Shown piece after piece: positions 7,547 through 16,433 of a stretch of 64,000 nucleotides of DNA (its first letter is position 1; each line of letters starts with the position of its first letter). Origin of the DNA: Nocardia fusca NBRC 14340 (GTDB lineage Bacteria; Actinomycetota; Actinomycetes; Mycobacteriales; Mycobacteriaceae). Below the pieces are notes generated by a model. It worked only from the letters and a program-made list of their open reading frames with translations, had not been told where the DNA came from and did no database searches. Position numbers and translations under genes: made by a program. The stretch covers positions 264,092 to 328,091 of the forward strand of contig NZ_BDCU01000029.1 of NCBI RefSeq assembly GCF_001618425.1. The letters run 5' to 3'.

Positions 7547-8424
7547 CCGAGGGCGGCGGTCAGATCGAGGTGGGCGAGGCGCTCACGATCGGAAAGGATG
7601 TCGATCGCAGTGATGCGGTCGCCGGCGACGGTGAAGCCGATAACGGAGAAGGGTGCGTTGTCGATGGTGTTGACCAGTCCTGCGTGGCCGTTGACGCGGG
7701 CGGGGTGGATAGTGCACAGGGTGACCATGCGCTGGAAGGTTTCGGCCTGGCCGGCGACGGCGGTGGCGCCGCGGATCACGCGCATCGCCTCGCCGGAGTC
7801 GGCGCGCAGCACCACGTCGGGATCGAGGATACGCAGGAGTTCGTCGAAGTCGCCGCCACGGGCGGCGGTGAGGAAAGCGTCGACGACGCGGCGCTGACCG
7901 GCCGGATCCGGACTCGGGTCCGGGGTGGTCCCCTGGACTCGGCGCCTGGCCTGGCTGGCGAGTTTCTTGGCGGTCTGGGGGGTGCGGTCGACGATGGGCG
8001 CGATCTGCTCGTAGGGCAGGGCGAACATATCGTGCAGGACGAAGGCGAGTCGTTCGGCCGGGCTCAGAGACTCCAGCACGACCAGTAATGCCAGGCCCAC
8101 CGAGTCGGCGAGCAGTGCTTCGTGTTCCGGGTCGGGGGTGGACTCACTGGTGATCACCGGGTCGGGCAGGTGCTCGGCTTCCAGTGGTTCTTCGCTGCGG
8201 GTTTTGCGGGTTCGCAGCATATCCAGGCAGACCCGCCCGACGACGGTGGTCAGCCAGCCGCCGAGGTTCCCGACGTCGCTGGTGTCGGTGCGGGCCAGCC
8301 GCAGCCACGCCTCCTGGACTGCGTCGTCGGCGTCGGTGAGCGAGCCGAGCATCCGGTAGGCGACCGCCCGCAGGTGGGTGCGGTGTCCTTCGAATTCTTC
8401 GGCCAGGAACTGTTCGTCGTGCAC
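7543..8424 (-). CDS. ECF41/SigJ-type RNA polymerase sigma factor with SnoaL-like C-terminal domain
   Basis: 293 residues. Sigma region 2 spans about 10-75 (HRTHLRAVAYRMLGSLTDAD, then DAVQEAWLRLARTD) and region 4 about 115-165 (LSPAERLAFVLHDMFALPYE, then QIAPIVDRTPQTAKKLASQA). A SnoaL-like domain (about 180-290) replaces a separate anti-sigma factor. The linker HLPDPV resembles the conserved linker motif of ECF41 proteins. The usual C-terminal DGGGR motif is DSGEA here. GAGGAGG precedes the GTG start. A promoter with the same elements as the one driving the divergent operon lies just upstream, so autoregulation is likely. Confidence 0.88.
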   Translation of the reverse strand: MHDEQFLAEEFEGHRTHLRAVAYRMLGSLTDADDAVQEAWLRLARTDTSDVGNLGGWLTTVVGRVCLDMLRTRKTRSEEPLEAEHLPDPVITSESTPDPEHEALLADSVGLALLVVLESLSPAERLAFVLHDMFALPYEQIAPIVDRTPQTAKKLASQARRRVQGTTPDPSPDPAGQRRVVDAFLTAARGGDFDELLRILDPDVVLRADSGEAMRVIRGATAVAGQAETFQRMVTLCTIHPARVNGHAGLVNTIDNAPFSVIGFTVAGDRITAIDILSDRERLAHLDLTAALG

Positions 8425-8455
8425 GGGGTCCTCCTCGATCTCGTCCCGTACCGAT

Positions 8456-8482
8456 GACGAATGGGCGGCGGGAAACGTGACC
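8456..8482 (-). promoter_or_regulatory. ECF41-type promoter of the sigma-factor gene
   Basis: On the minus strand, GGTCAC (8482-8477, extended GGTCACGTTT) and CGTC (8459-8456) are separated by exactly 17 nt. Transcription would start about 25 nt before the GTG at 8424. The same two elements with the same spacing occur on the plus strand at 8618-8644. Known ECF41 promoters have a TGTCA-like -35 and a CGTC -10 element. Confidence 0.75.
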
Positions 8483-8617
8483 CTCTAAGTCTTCGCCGGT
8501 TCTTCCCGTCACCGGCTCGTTGCCGCGTTGTTCCGGCACGGCCATCCGTTCGCCGGAAACGGACCCGAGGGTGTCGGAGCCGGCTTCCTGGCATCTACCT
8601 GCTCTTTTCCGTGCTGC

Positions 8618-8644
8618 GGTCACGTTTTCTCGCCGCCGTCCGTC
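8618..8644 (+). promoter_or_regulatory. ECF41-type promoter of the hydrolase-DoxX-CMD operon
   Basis: GGTCAC (8618-8623, extended GGTCACGTTT) and CGTC (8641-8644) are 17 nt apart, identical in sequence and spacing to the divergent sigma-factor promoter. The next seven positions after the -35 element are also similar. The start codon lies about 90 nt downstream. Confidence 0.75.
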
Positions 8645-8734
8645 AGTGCACCGGAACACCGACCGCGGCGGATTTCGGAGCCGAGCGCTCCCGCCGCGTC
8701 GGCCATCTCGGCTGCTATGGAGAGGAACAACACT

Positions 8735-9907
8735 GTGAACGCGATCGAAGTACACGGCACCGTCGCCGCCGGATACGAGGAGGTGCGTGCCGAGTTCGCC
8801 GCCGTCGTCACCGAGGAGGACGGGGAATCAGGTGCCCAGCTGGCCGCGTTCGTGCGAGGCCGGAAAGTGGTGGACCTGTGGGCCGGCCGGGAGGTCTCCG
8901 GCACCTCGTTGACCGGTCTGCATTCCACGACCAAGGGCGCCGCGGGCCTGGTGGTGGCGCTGCTGATCCAAGACGGCGCCCTGGATGTCGACCGGCCGGT
9001 CGCCCACTACTGGCCACGGTTCGCCGCGGCGGGCAAGGAGCGCATCACCGTGCGGGACGTGCTGGTGCACCGGTCCGGGATCGTCGGGGTCGACGGCGGA
9101 TTCACCGTCGCCGAACTCGCCGATGAGCAGGTCATCGCCGAACGATTGGTCGGGCAGCGGCCCTTCTTCGAACCGGGTTCGGTGCACGGGTACGGCGGGT
9201 TCGTCACCTACGCCATCATCGGTGAGGTGACGCGCGCGATCACCGGCAGCACCATCCAGGAACTGTTCGAACAGCGGATCCGCGCCCCCTACGGACTCGA
9301 CGTCTATCTCGGGCTGCCCGCCGAACTCGACCACCGATACCTGCCCATCCTGCCGTGGCGCGCGAGCCCGGAAATGGAAGCAGCCTTCGCCGCGAACTCA
9401 CCGGCCCCGCACAGCATCGCGGGGATCTCCTACAACCTCAACGCGCGCGGTTTCACCGCCGCCGACGTCATGGCACTACCCAACGACCCCACCCTGCGTC
9501 GTCTGGGCCAGGGCTCGGCCGGTGGTGTCGGCAGCGCGAACGGCGTGGCAGCGATGTACGCGGCGGCCACCACCGGCCTCGACGGCCGGGACCCGCTGCT
9601 GTCACTGGAAACCATCGCCACCGTCTCCGCCATCCATTCCAGCGGCCCGGATCTGGTACGTGGCGACCGCGCCCCCTACACGCTGGGTTTCGAAGCCAAG
9701 AGCCTGCTGTATCCGTTCCTCGGCGCCCACGCCTTCGGACACACCGGCTCCGCGGGCTCGGACGGATTCGCCGACCCGCACAGCGGCCTGGCCTACGGCT
9801 ATACCCGCCGCCGCGCCGCCTTCGCCTTCAACGCCCCCGAGAACGCCCGGCTCGCTGCCGCCGTGTACCGCGCCGCCACCGGCACCCCGATCGCCTCGGC
9901 CGCCTGA
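8735..9907 (+). CDS. Serine hydrolase, beta-lactamase class C / esterase family
   Basis: 390 residues from GTG 8735, chosen because GAGAGG lies about 9 nt upstream; an in-frame ATG at 8717 is the alternative. The catalytic SxxK motif is STTKG (S64, K67), and HTGSAGSDG near residue 340 fits the third active-site motif of class C enzymes. GYGGFVTYAIIGEV around 155-165 holds the tyrosine region. There is no signal peptide, so it is probably a cytoplasmic esterase or peptidase-like enzyme. It is the first gene of the unit driven by the ECF41-type promoter and lies 34 bp from the next gene. Confidence 0.87.
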   Translation: MNAIEVHGTVAAGYEEVRAEFAAVVTEEDGESGAQLAAFVRGRKVVDLWAGREVSGTSLTGLHSTTKGAAGLVVALLIQDGALDVDRPVAHYWPRFAAAGKERITVRDVLVHRSGIVGVDGGFTVAELADEQVIAERLVGQRPFFEPGSVHGYGGFVTYAIIGEVTRAITGSTIQELFEQRIRAPYGLDVYLGLPAELDHRYLPILPWRASPEMEAAFAANSPAPHSIAGISYNLNARGFTAADVMALPNDPTLRRLGQGSAGGVGSANGVAAMYAAATTGLDGRDPLLSLETIATVSAIHSSGPDLVRGDRAPYTLGFEAKSLLYPFLGAHAFGHTGSAGSDGFADPHSGLAYGYTRRRAAFAFNAPENARLAAAVYRAATGTPIASAA

Positions 9908-9941
9908 CCCGCTACCGGCCGACCAACTCTTCAGGAGCACC

Positions 9942-10385
9942 ATGTCTACTCGCACCACGTCGATGATCTCCCGCGGCCTGAAGCTCGCCCGCTGGGTTCC
10001 CGTGACCGCCGTACTCGCCGAAACCGCGGTCGGCGCGTACTGGGACCTGGCCCGGATCTCCTACGTCCGCGACTCTTTCGATCACCTCGGCTACCCCATA
10101 TATTTCGCCACCATCCTGGGTGTCGCCAAAACCGCCGCCCTCGTCGCGATCCTGACCCCGGGCCACCCGCAAACGAAGGAATGGGCCTACGCCGGGCTCG
10201 TTTTCGTCTACGGCGGCGCCGCCACCTCGCACCTGGCCGCCGGGGACGGGCCCGACAAGTGGGCGATGCCGCTGTTCTTCGCCGCCGCCACCTTCGCCGC
10301 CCGCGCCTGGCTGCCCCAGGGCAGCTCCACCTCCACCGCCTTGCGTGCACTCGGTGGCTCCCGCCGTCGGCCTCGGCCCGCCTGA
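9942..10385 (+). CDS. DoxX-like integral membrane protein
   Basis: 147 residues with about four hydrophobic helices (VPVTAVLAETAVGAYWDL, PIYFATILGVAKTAALVAIL, WAYAGLVFVYGGAATSHLAA, WAMPLFFAAATFAARAWL). The pattern and the G/A-rich second helix fit DoxX-like proteins, which in several actinobacteria associate with oxidative-stress or thiol functions. AGGAG lies just upstream of the ATG at 9942. It is the middle gene of the ECF41 unit. Confidence 0.8.
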   Translation: MSTRTTSMISRGLKLARWVPVTAVLAETAVGAYWDLARISYVRDSFDHLGYPIYFATILGVAKTAALVAILTPGHPQTKEWAYAGLVFVYGGAATSHLAAGDGPDKWAMPLFFAAATFAARAWLPQGSSTSTALRALGGSRRRPRPA

Positions 10386-10431
10386 GCCGACCGATCCAAC
10401 CATGAATTCACCACAACAGAGAAGGAACACG

Positions 10432-10947
10432 ATGAACACGAACACCACCACCCAGCAGCGCAGCGGCTCCCGGCTGCCCAACCCTCAGCAGCTGGTCCCC
10501 GAACTCGGCGAGGTCGGCGCGGCGCTGTTCAAGGCCACCGGCAACGGGGCGATCCCGCGGACCACGATCGGTCTCGTCCAGCTACGCGCCGGCCAGATCG
10601 TCGCCAGCACCTACCTCGCCATCCTGCACGCGGGCAACCTGCGCACCGCCGGGGAGGCCGAGGAGCGGATCGCCGCGGTCGCGACCTGGCGCGACGCGCC
10701 CTACTTCAGCGAGCCCGAACGCGCCGCGCTGGCCCTGGTCGAGGCTGTCCTGCAGCCGGCAACGCACGGTGAGCGGGTGCCCGAGGAGCTCTACGCCCAC
10801 GCCGCCGAACACTACGACGACAAAGCCCTGGCCACTCTGGCCATGGTCATCGGCCAGGTGAACTTCTTCGTCCCGCTCGCCCTCATCGGACAGCCGCTGC
10901 CCGGCCGCCCGCCGGCCGAACAGTGGACTTCCGTCGCGGTCCGCTAG
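10432..10947 (+). CDS. Carboxymuconolactone decarboxylase/AhpD-like protein lacking CxxC
   Basis: 171 residues from ATG 10432 (GAAGGA upstream; ATG 10402 is an alternative). The core RTTIGLVQLRAGQIVASTYL, then AILHAGNLRTAGEAEERIAA and ATWRDAPYFSEPERAALAL, follows the CMD/AhpD family. Where active members have CxxC before the conserved histidine, this protein has Val-Ala-Ser-Thr and only the histidine remains. ECF41 sigma factors are commonly linked to CMD-like, oxidoreductase or epimerase (COE) genes, so the linkage is typical even though the active-site cysteines are gone. Confidence 0.85.
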   Translation: MNTNTTTQQRSGSRLPNPQQLVPELGEVGAALFKATGNGAIPRTTIGLVQLRAGQIVASTYLAILHAGNLRTAGEAEERIAAVATWRDAPYFSEPERAALALVEAVLQPATHGERVPEELYAHAAEHYDDKALATLAMVIGQVNFFVPLALIGQPLPGRPPAEQWTSVAVR

Positions 10948-10961
10948 TTCGACGCCGCCGG

Positions 10962-10997
10962 CTGTGGGGCCGGGGCGATTGCGCTCCGGCCCCACAG
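10962..10997 (+). terminator. Strong terminator hairpin after the ECF41 operon
   Basis: A perfect 12-bp stem: CTGTGGGGCCGG (10962-10973) pairs with CCGGCCCCACAG (10986-10997) across a 12-nt loop, 15 bp after the CMD-like stop codon. There is no T tract. Confidence 0.8.
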
Positions 10998-11101
10998 CAT
11001 TGCCGGTATTGGGTATCGCGCCAGGACCGCTGTTCTCCGGAGCGCATCCGCCCACCGGCACCGATGGTTCGACTGATGTCACGAACGCACCGGCGCTCGG
11101 G

Positions 11102-11725
11102 TCACTCGGCCGCACCGGGATCACCGGCAATGTCCGGTCGCATGGCTTTGAGGAAAACCTCGACGAGAGCGTCGGCGTATTCGGTGGTCAACGGGCCGGA
11201 CCGGAGCAGCCAGCGCTGATAGAGAGGCGCGTAGAGCAATTCGAGCGCCAGGTCGAGATCTGCGTCGGCGTCGAGTTGCCCGGCCCGCTGCGCGCTGCGC
11301 AGCCGGTCCTTCTTGGCCTCGTCCAACGGGCCGGCCAGCTTGGCGTGGTATTGGGCGGCGAGGGCGGGATCATTGATGATCTCGGTGTTGAGCGCGCGGA
11401 TCGGTCCCTCGAACGCGGGATCGGCGAATTCGGCCACCGTCGCCCGCATCACGGTCTCGAGGTCGGCTTTCAGGTCGCCGGTATCGGGCAGTGCCATGCT
11501 CTGGTCCGGGCCCTCCTCACTGAGCGCCAGGAAGGCGTCCAGGACCACCGCACCTTTGGACGGCCACCAGCGGTAAATGGTCTGTTTGCCCACGCCGGCC
11601 CGGGCCGCGATGGCCTCGACGGACAGCTTCGCATACCCCAACTCGGAGACCAGATCGCGGGCCGCGGCGAGGATGGCCTGCCGGGAGCGCTCACTACGGC
11701 GTGCGGGATCGGGCTGCTTGACCAT
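11102..11725 (-). CDS. TetR/AcrR family regulator
   Basis: 207 residues from ATG 11725 (MVKQPDPARRSERSRQAILA). The helix-turn-helix spans about 12-60 (LSVEAIAARAGVGKQTIYRW, then WPSKGAVVLDAF). The C-terminal ligand domain (about 75-200) fits the TetR_C family with LNTEIINDPALAAQYHAKL. An upstream ATG at 11788 is less likely, because it would place the operator palindrome at 11749-11766 inside the coding region. No divergent intact gene is next to it, so autorepression is the most visible role. Confidence 0.88.
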   Translation of the reverse strand: MVKQPDPARRSERSRQAILAAARDLVSELGYAKLSVEAIAARAGVGKQTIYRWWPSKGAVVLDAFLALSEEGPDQSMALPDTGDLKADLETVMRATVAEFADPAFEGPIRALNTEIINDPALAAQYHAKLAGPLDEAKKDRLRSAQRAGQLDADADLDLALELLYAPLYQRWLLRSGPLTTEYADALVEVFLKAMRPDIAGDPGAAE

Positions 11726-11748
11726 TCTCGGAGCGTAACACTTGCACG

Positions 11749-11766
11749 AGACGATACGAGTCGTCT
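11749..11766. promoter_or_regulatory. Palindromic operator upstream of the TetR gene
   Basis: AGACGA (11749-11754) and TCGTCT (11761-11766) form a perfect inverted repeat with a 6-nt spacer, 24 bp upstream of the TetR start codon. A further ACGAG copy flanks each side. The size and place suit autoregulation. Confidence 0.6.
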
Positions 11767-11820
11767 TGGACGAGTAGGCGAGACGCACCGTCTTGCCTCC
11801 TTACGGCAGATCGAGCAAGT

Positions 11821-12471
11821 TTGCCACTATGCCGAAGCCGATCCCACCGACATCGCCTGCGGGCATCGCCGGAATTGGGGGATCTCGCCGCCGCGGACAG
11901 GGTGGTACGGCGCATGGAGGCACACTCCGAGGCTTCACCGATGATGCCCATGCGCGCCGGCGACACTCGATACGCGCGGGCGCGTATCGAACTCGAACTG
12001 GGTAGAGCGCGGTCGGCGGCGAACCTCGCGCGGGAAGCCGTGCGGCAGTATGAGAAGAGCGGGACGCCGATCGATGCCGCGCAGGCCCGGGTGCTCTTGG
12101 GTCGTATCCTCGCGAGTTCCGGCAAGAATGCCGCCGCCCGGCGCGAGCTCGATACCGCGCTGGCGGTGTCGAACGCACACGGAGCGGCCGATATGGCAGC
12201 CCGGGCCCGCGAAGCGCGCACCCGGCTCGACGGAACCGCTGCGGAGCCCGACCGCACACCCGTATCCGCCTTCGACGGGCTCACCCGCCGGCAGCAGGAG
12301 ATCGTCGGCCGGGTGGTCCGCGGACTGACCAATCGTCAGATCGCCGAGGAGCTGTTCGTCAGCGAGAAGACCGTCGAGGCCCACCTTTCCCGCTTGTTCA
12401 CCAGGCTGAACGTCTCCTCTCGTGCGGCGCTGGCCGCTGTGGCCGCTGTCGAGTACGCGCGCCGGTCCTGA
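11821..12471 (+). pseudogene. 3' remnant of a large LuxR-family (LAL/MalT-like) regulator
   Basis: The readable part starts near ELGDLAAADRVVRRMEAHSE, has TPR-like helices (YARARIELELGRARSAANLA; AARRELDTALAVSNAHGAAD), and ends in an intact LuxR/GerE helix-turn-helix (LTRRQQEIVGRVVRGLTNRQ, then IAEELFVSEKTVEAHLSRLF). LAL regulators are usually 800-1000 residues, with an N-terminal ATPase; here the ATPase and most TPRs are absent and no convincing start precedes the frame. I call it a 5'-truncated remnant. A small standalone HTH protein is possible but less likely. Confidence 0.7.
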
Positions 12472-13022
12472 CTTCCGGTCGGTACCGCGCCACCCCGGAC
12501 CATCGGGGTCGGCGCCCGTGTATAGGGTTTCCCCTACTTGCCCGCATCGTGCGCTGTCGGCTTGAATATCGGCAAGGGAGTCACTACTTCGGGAGTTGTG
12601 ATGAGTGCGGTTGGGCCAGAAACGGCGTCTATTTTCTATGGGGCACCGGTAGAATTTCTCGACACGGGTCACTGATGTCCGGGTGAAGCAAACTCTCGGG
12701 ATTGCACCTCCCGCTCCGATCGGCGTCGGAAATTCTGTCTCGGCGTATTTCCGCCCCGGCGAGAACTGCGTTCCCGGCACACTGTGATCGCGCAGCGGTC
12801 GCGGCGCGAATCCATTACACGTCTGCGCGCGTGACCGACCGGGCGAAACGGCTGATTCCGTACCGATCAGTTGCGGTCCGTAATCGATACACAGGGGCCG
12901 GAGGTCCGTGCTCCCACAGTATGCCCGCTCCGGGCGGCCGACTTCCTCGCCGGAAAACACTCGCGGCATGCGGAGTTGATATTGCTTGTAGAAATACGAA
13001 ATTCACCGATCGAGGAGTCGTG
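12472..13022. other. Gap with no supported gene
   Basis: About 550 bp between the LuxR remnant and the P450 start. No frame has a recognisable domain, and the base composition is less GC-rich near 12990-13010. It presumably carries the P450 promoter; I see no convincing operator. Confidence 0.5.
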
Positions 13023-14393
13023 ATGACTGCTGCCATTGTGCCCGGAAAATCGCCGCGACGAGCGTGGCCACTCATTGGTCACGGCCTGCAGTTGCAGCGA
13101 CGGCCGTTGGAATTCCTGGCCGAGTTGCACGCGCTGCCCGAACCGATCGTTCGCATCCGGCTGGGTCGCGACGAGGCCTACGTGGTGACCGCCCCTGAGA
13201 TTCTCGATTCATTACTGCGCGGGAAGATCTCACAGTGCGTGGAGAAGGGCGCGTTCTTCGATGCCATGCGAGTGGTACTCGGTGACGGAATCGTCGTCTC
13301 CGCCGAACCGAAACATATGCGTCATCGCCGGCTGATGGCACCGGGTTTCCATCGCGAGCGAGTCGCGGGATATGTCGACATCATGGCCGACAGCACTTCG
13401 AGCATGGTCGACGCATGGCACGCCGGGCAACGAATCGAACTGGACCGAGAACTGGGTGGGCTGGCCATGCGGATCGTGGCGCGGGCTCTGTTCTCCAGTG
13501 ATATCGCCGAAGATCTGGTGAGCGAGTCGCTGCGGGCATTCCCGGTCATCGTCGCCGAGCTGCCGAAACGGACGATGATGCCGTGGCTGGCCCGGCTGCC
13601 GCTGCGTAACCGCGCTTTCGACGCCGCGGTGCGGCGGCTGCTCACCGTCGTCGACCGCATCATCGCGGAGTACCGGACCCGCCAGGAGGATCACCACGAT
13701 CTCGTCTCGATGCTCATCGCGGCCCGCTTCGACGACGGCACCGGGCTCAGCGACCAGGAGATCCGGGACGAAGTCATGACCATGTTCGCGGCAGGTTACG
13801 AAACCGTCTCGAACACTTTGGCTTTTTCGTTTCACGAGCTCGGGCGACGCCGGGATATCCTCGACCGTTTGGAGCGCGAAGTGACCGAGGTCCTCGGTGA
13901 CGGGCCGGTCCGCGCGGACAATATCCGCGATCTCGTCTTCACCGAGAAGGTCGTCACCGAAACGCTGCGCCGCTACTGTCCGCCCTGGCTCGGCATGCGG
14001 GAGACAACGGCGGAGATCGAACTCGGCGGCGTCCCCATCCCCGAGGGTGCAACGATCATCTACTCCAATTACGCGCTGCACAACGACCCGAACTATTTCG
14101 CGGACCCGGCGATCTTCGACCCGGATCGGTGGACCCCGGAATATCGCAAGGCGGTGACCCGCAGCGGGGCGTTCCAGCCTTTCGGCATCGGCAATCGCAA
14201 TTGTATCGGCGAGCCTTTCGCCTGGCTGGAGGCGACGGCAATTCTGGCGACGGTGGTCGCCCGAGTCCGGCTGGAGCCGGTGCCCGGAGTCGCAGTGCGC
14301 GAGATCGCGGCGGCCACTGTACAGCTCGATCGGTTACCGATGATCGCGCACCCGCACGCGCCCGCGGGACGGCAGCGTTCGATCGTCACCTGA
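13023..14393 (+). CDS. Cytochrome P450
   Basis: 456 residues from ATG 13023, with GAGGAG 5 nt upstream. All hallmarks are present: C-helix HMRHRRLMAPGF, I-helix AAGYETVSNT with the threonine, K-helix ETLR (EXXR), and heme loop FGIGNRNCIGEPFAW with the cysteine ligand near residue 400. The style resembles the CYP102/CYP183-like branch, which acts on fatty acids and terpenes, but the substrate is not readable. There is no ferredoxin, reductase or terpene synthase beside it. Confidence 0.92.
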   Translation: MTAAIVPGKSPRRAWPLIGHGLQLQRRPLEFLAELHALPEPIVRIRLGRDEAYVVTAPEILDSLLRGKISQCVEKGAFFDAMRVVLGDGIVVSAEPKHMRHRRLMAPGFHRERVAGYVDIMADSTSSMVDAWHAGQRIELDRELGGLAMRIVARALFSSDIAEDLVSESLRAFPVIVAELPKRTMMPWLARLPLRNRAFDAAVRRLLTVVDRIIAEYRTRQEDHHDLVSMLIAARFDDGTGLSDQEIRDEVMTMFAAGYETVSNTLAFSFHELGRRRDILDRLEREVTEVLGDGPVRADNIRDLVFTEKVVTETLRRYCPPWLGMRETTAEIELGGVPIPEGATIIYSNYALHNDPNYFADPAIFDPDRWTPEYRKAVTRSGAFQPFGIGNRNCIGEPFAWLEATAILATVVARVRLEPVPGVAVREIAAATVQLDRLPMIAHPHAPAGRQRSIVT

Positions 14394-14532
14394 GCAGGAC
14401 GGTTTCTCCGCATCGACGTCGCCGACCTCCTCCAACGGCCCGGAAACAGTCCTGACCTGAGCCGACAATCCGACATGGGACCGTTCACGACGATGTTCTC
14501 GAGGGCGCTGTCAGCGGGGCTCTCACCGGCGC

Positions 14533-15510
14533 TCATCGAAGCGCTACCGGGTTGACCGGTGCGCCGACCGCGCCGGTGACCTTGATCGGAGAGGCGGTGA
14601 GGAAGAAATCGTAGTTGCCGTCGTCCGCACAGGCCTGGGCCAGCGCGTCGAGGTCCCACATCTCCCCGAGGAAGAGGCCGATATGCGGGATCGCGACCTG
14701 GTGCAGCGGCTGGAAGGCGACATCGAACTCGTTGGGGCGCACCTCGAATCCCCAGGTGTCCGTGGCGATTGCCGCGATCTCGGTGCCGTGCAGCCAGTCG
14801 GCGGTGGTGAAGGACAGGCCGGGGGCCGGGCCGCCCGCGTACTCACCCCAGCCTTCCCGCCGGGCTCGGGTCAATTGGCCGGTGCGCACTACGACGATAT
14901 CGCCGCGGCGCACTTCCGAGCTCGGACCTTGCGCGGCAATGGTCTGCTCGAGATGGGCCTGGGTGATCGCGAAACCATCCGGCAGTTCGCCGTTCTCCCC
15001 GATCGCATATCCGACATCGAGCAGGACCCCGCGGCCACAGATGACGTCGGCGACGGTTTCGATACCGGTGACCTGGTCACCGAGACTGGTGACGACCTGG
15101 TCGGCCGGGCGGCCGTTCCAGGCGCGGCCGTGGTCGAAGATATGGCCGAGCCCGTCCCACTGGGTCGAGCACTGCAGAGGCATGGCGATCACATCGTCCG
15201 CGCCGCCGAGCCCGTGCGGGAACCCCTGGACTCCGGCGACGGCATCGGTACCGGTATCGAGCATGGTGTGCACCGGGTTGGTGCGCCGGCGCCAGCCTTT
15301 CTGCGGGCCGTCCATATCGAAGGACTGCGACAGCGAGAACGATCGACCGGTCCGGATCGCACCGGCCGCGGCGCGGCGGGTGGCGTCGTCGAGGTGGTTC
15401 ATGGTGCCCAGGACATCACCGGGCCCCCAGCGACCCCAGTTCGATACCCGGGCGGCCGCGGCGGCGATGGCGCCCTCGGGATCGGTACGGTCCAGCTCTT
15501 CGGGGGTCAT
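14533..15510 (-). CDS. Cyclase family protein (kynurenine formamidase-like)
   Basis: 325 residues. The cyclase fold is shown by MPLQCSTQWDGLGHIFDHG, GRGVLLDVGYAIGENGELPD, RRGDIVVVRTGQLTRARREG, and the end GAVGAPVNPVALR. Relatives hydrolyse N-formylkynurenine or act on hydroxylated aromatic side chains as metal-dependent hydrolases. Its ATG overlaps the stop of the upstream hydrolase remnant (ATGA), so it was once the third gene of a FAD monooxygenase, alpha/beta hydrolase, cyclase operon with a divergent LysR gene. Confidence 0.88.
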   Translation of the reverse strand: MTPEELDRTDPEGAIAAAAARVSNWGRWGPGDVLGTMNHLDDATRRAAAGAIRTGRSFSLSQSFDMDGPQKGWRRRTNPVHTMLDTGTDAVAGVQGFPHGLGGADDVIAMPLQCSTQWDGLGHIFDHGRAWNGRPADQVVTSLGDQVTGIETVADVICGRGVLLDVGYAIGENGELPDGFAITQAHLEQTIAAQGPSSEVRRGDIVVVRTGQLTRARREGWGEYAGGPAPGLSFTTADWLHGTEIAAIATDTWGFEVRPNEFDVAFQPLHQVAIPHIGLFLGEMWDLDALAQACADDGNYDFFLTASPIKVTGAVGAPVNPVALR

Positions 15511-16102
15511 GACAACGCGCCTCCGTCGAGCTCGGCGAAGGTGTCGCTTACCCAGTCGGCGATGAAGGTCGTGACGTACGGCAGGTGGTCGAGGCCGATG
15601 TGCTCGGTCGCGCCCTCTTCCGGAGTGAAGATCCGCAGTTCCCGCTTGGGGCTGTTGACCGCTTGCTCGTAGGAACGGTGCGCGTAGTCGAGCGGGATCT
15701 GCCGGTCCTTCTCACCGTGTGCGATCAGGAAGGGCACGGTGATGTTCTCGACCACGCCGTCGAGGTGGATATCCTCGGCGAATTCGATGAACGTGGCGAT
15801 ATCGGGCCGGCCCCAGACCCACAGCACATGATCCCAGTAGTGCGGAACCGGGTTCTCACCCTCGCGGTCGAGCCGTCGCTTCTGCACCGCGCCCCAGTTG
15901 TGATTGGCACCCCAGGCCACACACAGCGCGAGGCGCTTTTCGAACGCCGCGGCCCGCGGCACGTAGTAACCGCCGAGCGACCAGCCGGCCAGCCCGATCA
16001 GGTCGCCGCGGATATCGGTGCGGCCTTCGAGCCAGTCGATACAGGCGGCGGCCCACACCTCGGTATCGATCCGTGCGGTGAGTCCCTGCAACCGCAGCGC
16101 CT
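15507..16102 (-). pseudogene. 3' part of an alpha/beta hydrolase gene
   Basis: The readable sequence runs from about ALRLQGLTARIDTEVWAAAC to the normal C-terminus. It includes the nucleophile elbow GLAGWSLGGYYVPRAAAFEK and the acid/His region HGEKDRQIPLDYAHRSYEQA. It resembles 2,6-dihydropseudooxynicotine hydrolase-type enzymes. The N-terminal lid half is missing because the sequence joins directly, out of frame, to a FAD monooxygenase start at about 16100. It cannot be translated as a normal enzyme. Confidence 0.75.
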
Positions 16103-16297
16103 CACCGGGTCCCAGACTCCCAGCTGTCGCAGCACACGTAAGGCATTGCCCTGCAGGGTGATACCCGATCCCAAGGCGGCGATATCGGGTTTGGCCTCGA
16201 CGAGTTCGACCGATACCCCGGCCTCGGCGAGCAGGATCGCGGCGGCGGTACCGGCGGAACCGGCGCCGATCACCAACACATTCCGGACAGCAGACAC
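16103..16297 (-). pseudogene. 5' fragment of a FAD-dependent aromatic monooxygenase gene
   Basis: From ATG 16297 the frame gives the start of a PheA/TfdB-type flavin monooxygenase: a NVLVIGAGSAGTAAAILLAE dinucleotide-binding motif, then LVEAKPDIAALGSGITLQGN and ALRVLRQLGVWDPV. Family resemblance stops at about residue 65 (16103). The next bases belong to the hydrolase gene in another frame. About 300-350 residues are missing. The LysR gene is divergent from this start. Confidence 0.75.
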
Positions 16298-16433
16298 AAC
16301 AGACTCCAGTGGCTCTCGTGACCTCGCCGAGTCCTCCGCGACGAGGTGGTAGAGACCACTGTGCGACCCAGATCACCATCACGGAAGGGCGGGTCGCTTA
16401 TGTTCACCATCCACGGCGTTTATGGTTCGAGGT

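Noticed and set aside
14533..15510. Possible loss of a metal ligand in the cyclase (STQWD instead of a HWD-type motif)
   Set aside because: The TQWD form is, to my knowledge, usual in this actinobacterial cyclase branch, so it is not evidence of inactivation.
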